From positions 1,397,589 to 1,461,588 of the forward strand of contig NZ_JACIEH010000002.1 of assembly GCF_014196745.1 (NCBI RefSeq): a stretch of 64,000 nt of DNA, written 5' to 3'. Positions 63,725 to 64,000 of this stretch are shown here, piece by piece; the first letter of the stretch is position 1; each line of letters opens with the position of its first letter. The translations under genes were made by a program, and so were the position numbers. This DNA comes from Sphingomonas kyeonggiensis. GTDB lineage: Bacteria; Pseudomonadota; Alphaproteobacteria; Sphingomonadales; Sphingomonadaceae. The notes under the pieces were generated by a model that was given only the letters and a program-made list of their open reading frames with translations, did no database searches and was not told the DNA's origin.

Positions 63725-63791
63725 TTTGGGGCGTTTGCTGCCAATCGCGGCTGCGACCAGCTAGTTCGACGCGTTCCATCAACGGCCAATT
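63725..63791 (+). repeat. Dispersed repeat, partial copy
   Basis: TTTGGGGCGTTTGCTGCCAA with a diverged right part. It lies 20 bases upstream of the integrase start. Confidence 0.5.
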
Positions 63792-63810
63792 AAGGCCGTG
63801 GAGACAAACC

Positions 63811-64000
63811 GTGGGACATTCACATTATGATCCTGCCGTGCAGTGCCGGCCTGCGTGGAACGCGGGCAAGACTGTCGGGGCCAAGCGACCGCTGACACAG
63901 AAGCAAATCTGGGCCGTTCGCTTCTTCCTGGATCGAGAGGGCCGCGTTCGTGACAGGGCGCTGTTTGACCTAGCGATCGACAGCAAGCTGCGCGGTTGCG
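63811..64000 (+). CDS. Tyrosine recombinase/integrase, 5' part (cut by window end)
   Basis: GTG 63811 opens GHSHYDPAVQCRPAWNAGKT and then GAKRPLTQKQIWAVRFFLDR and RVRDRALFDLAIDSKLRGC. This N-terminal pattern (PAWNAGK-x-x-GAKR-x-L, DRALFDLAIDSKLRGCD) is that of a widespread short tyrosine recombinase family in proteobacteria, as I remember it. The catalytic Arg-His-Arg-Tyr region lies beyond the window. No tRNA or att repeat is visible within the last kilobase. Confidence 0.75.
   Translation, partial: MGHSHYDPAVQCRPAWNAGKTVGAKRPLTQKQIWAVRFFLDREGRVRDRALFDLAIDSKLRGC

Noticed and set aside
63471..63782. Minus-strand 103-codon frame upstream of the 209-aa exported protein
   Set aside because: Overlaps the better-supported signal-peptide gene by 85 bases and begins inside a repeat copy.
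1..64000. CRISPR array, rRNA or tRNA genes
   Set aside because: No regularly spaced short direct repeats, and no rRNA or cloverleaf-like sequence was noticed; a tRNAscan/Infernal run would settle this.

Overview
The window looks like chromosomal DNA of a sphingomonad (Sphingomonadales, Alphaproteobacteria). This is inferred from the uniformly high GC, two ECF-sigma/FecR/TonB-receptor cassettes, a DUF6481 protein, RND efflux genes, a FixLJ-like pair and DUF2285/DUF736/DUF2958/ParB element genes of the kind common in that order. No rRNA or tRNA gene was seen, and family names come from motif reading, not from a database search.

Layout. 1-7.2 kb: the tail of a GGDEF protein, a small membrane protein, then a plus-strand cell-surface signalling operon (ECF sigma, FecR, TonB receptor with STN domain) followed by an exported FAD oxidoreductase. 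7.5-9.4 kb: a decayed LysR gene and three small stress-type genes on the minus strand (DUF6481, a 72-aa protein, a cold-shock protein). 9.9-17.1 kb: a second, minus-strand sigma/FecR/TonB operon ending in a secreted S9 peptidase, which suggests peptide uptake and processing. 17.1-23.1 kb: accessory DNA with short repeats, a frameshifted DUF2285 regulator, an HTH gene, small hypotheticals and a beta-helix spike-like protein. 23.3-38.4 kb: signalling genes (MHYT hybrid kinase, FixLJ-like pair, receivers, a methyl-accepting protein) interrupted by a large secreted RHS protein with a small membrane partner, and ending in a three-gene operon of unknown function.

38.4-51.6 kb: intergenic repeats, a zf-CHCC protein, a MarR/NAD-epimerase pair, and DUF2958-ParB genes that look like pieces of an integrative element, then ordinary metabolic genes (two alpha/beta hydrolases, SDR, VOC, LysR, DUF4262). 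A fragment of DUF736, another element-type gene, is fused at about 51.6 kb to a truncated carbon-nitrogen hydrolase, marking a recombination junction. 52-60.1 kb: a LysR gene and a complete RND efflux locus (outer membrane factor divergent from TetR, adaptor, permease, HxlR, 51-aa protein) with the same palindrome in front of both transcription units. 60.2-64 kb: small hypotheticals and repeats, ending in the start of a tyrosine recombinase cut by the window edge.

The best leads are a strongly structured small-RNA candidate with an intrinsic terminator at about 46.84-46.97 kb, a dispersed palindromic repeat family (at least a dozen full or partial copies) confined to gaps, the RHS C-terminus with its overlapping membrane-protein gene, and the mobile-element remnants.
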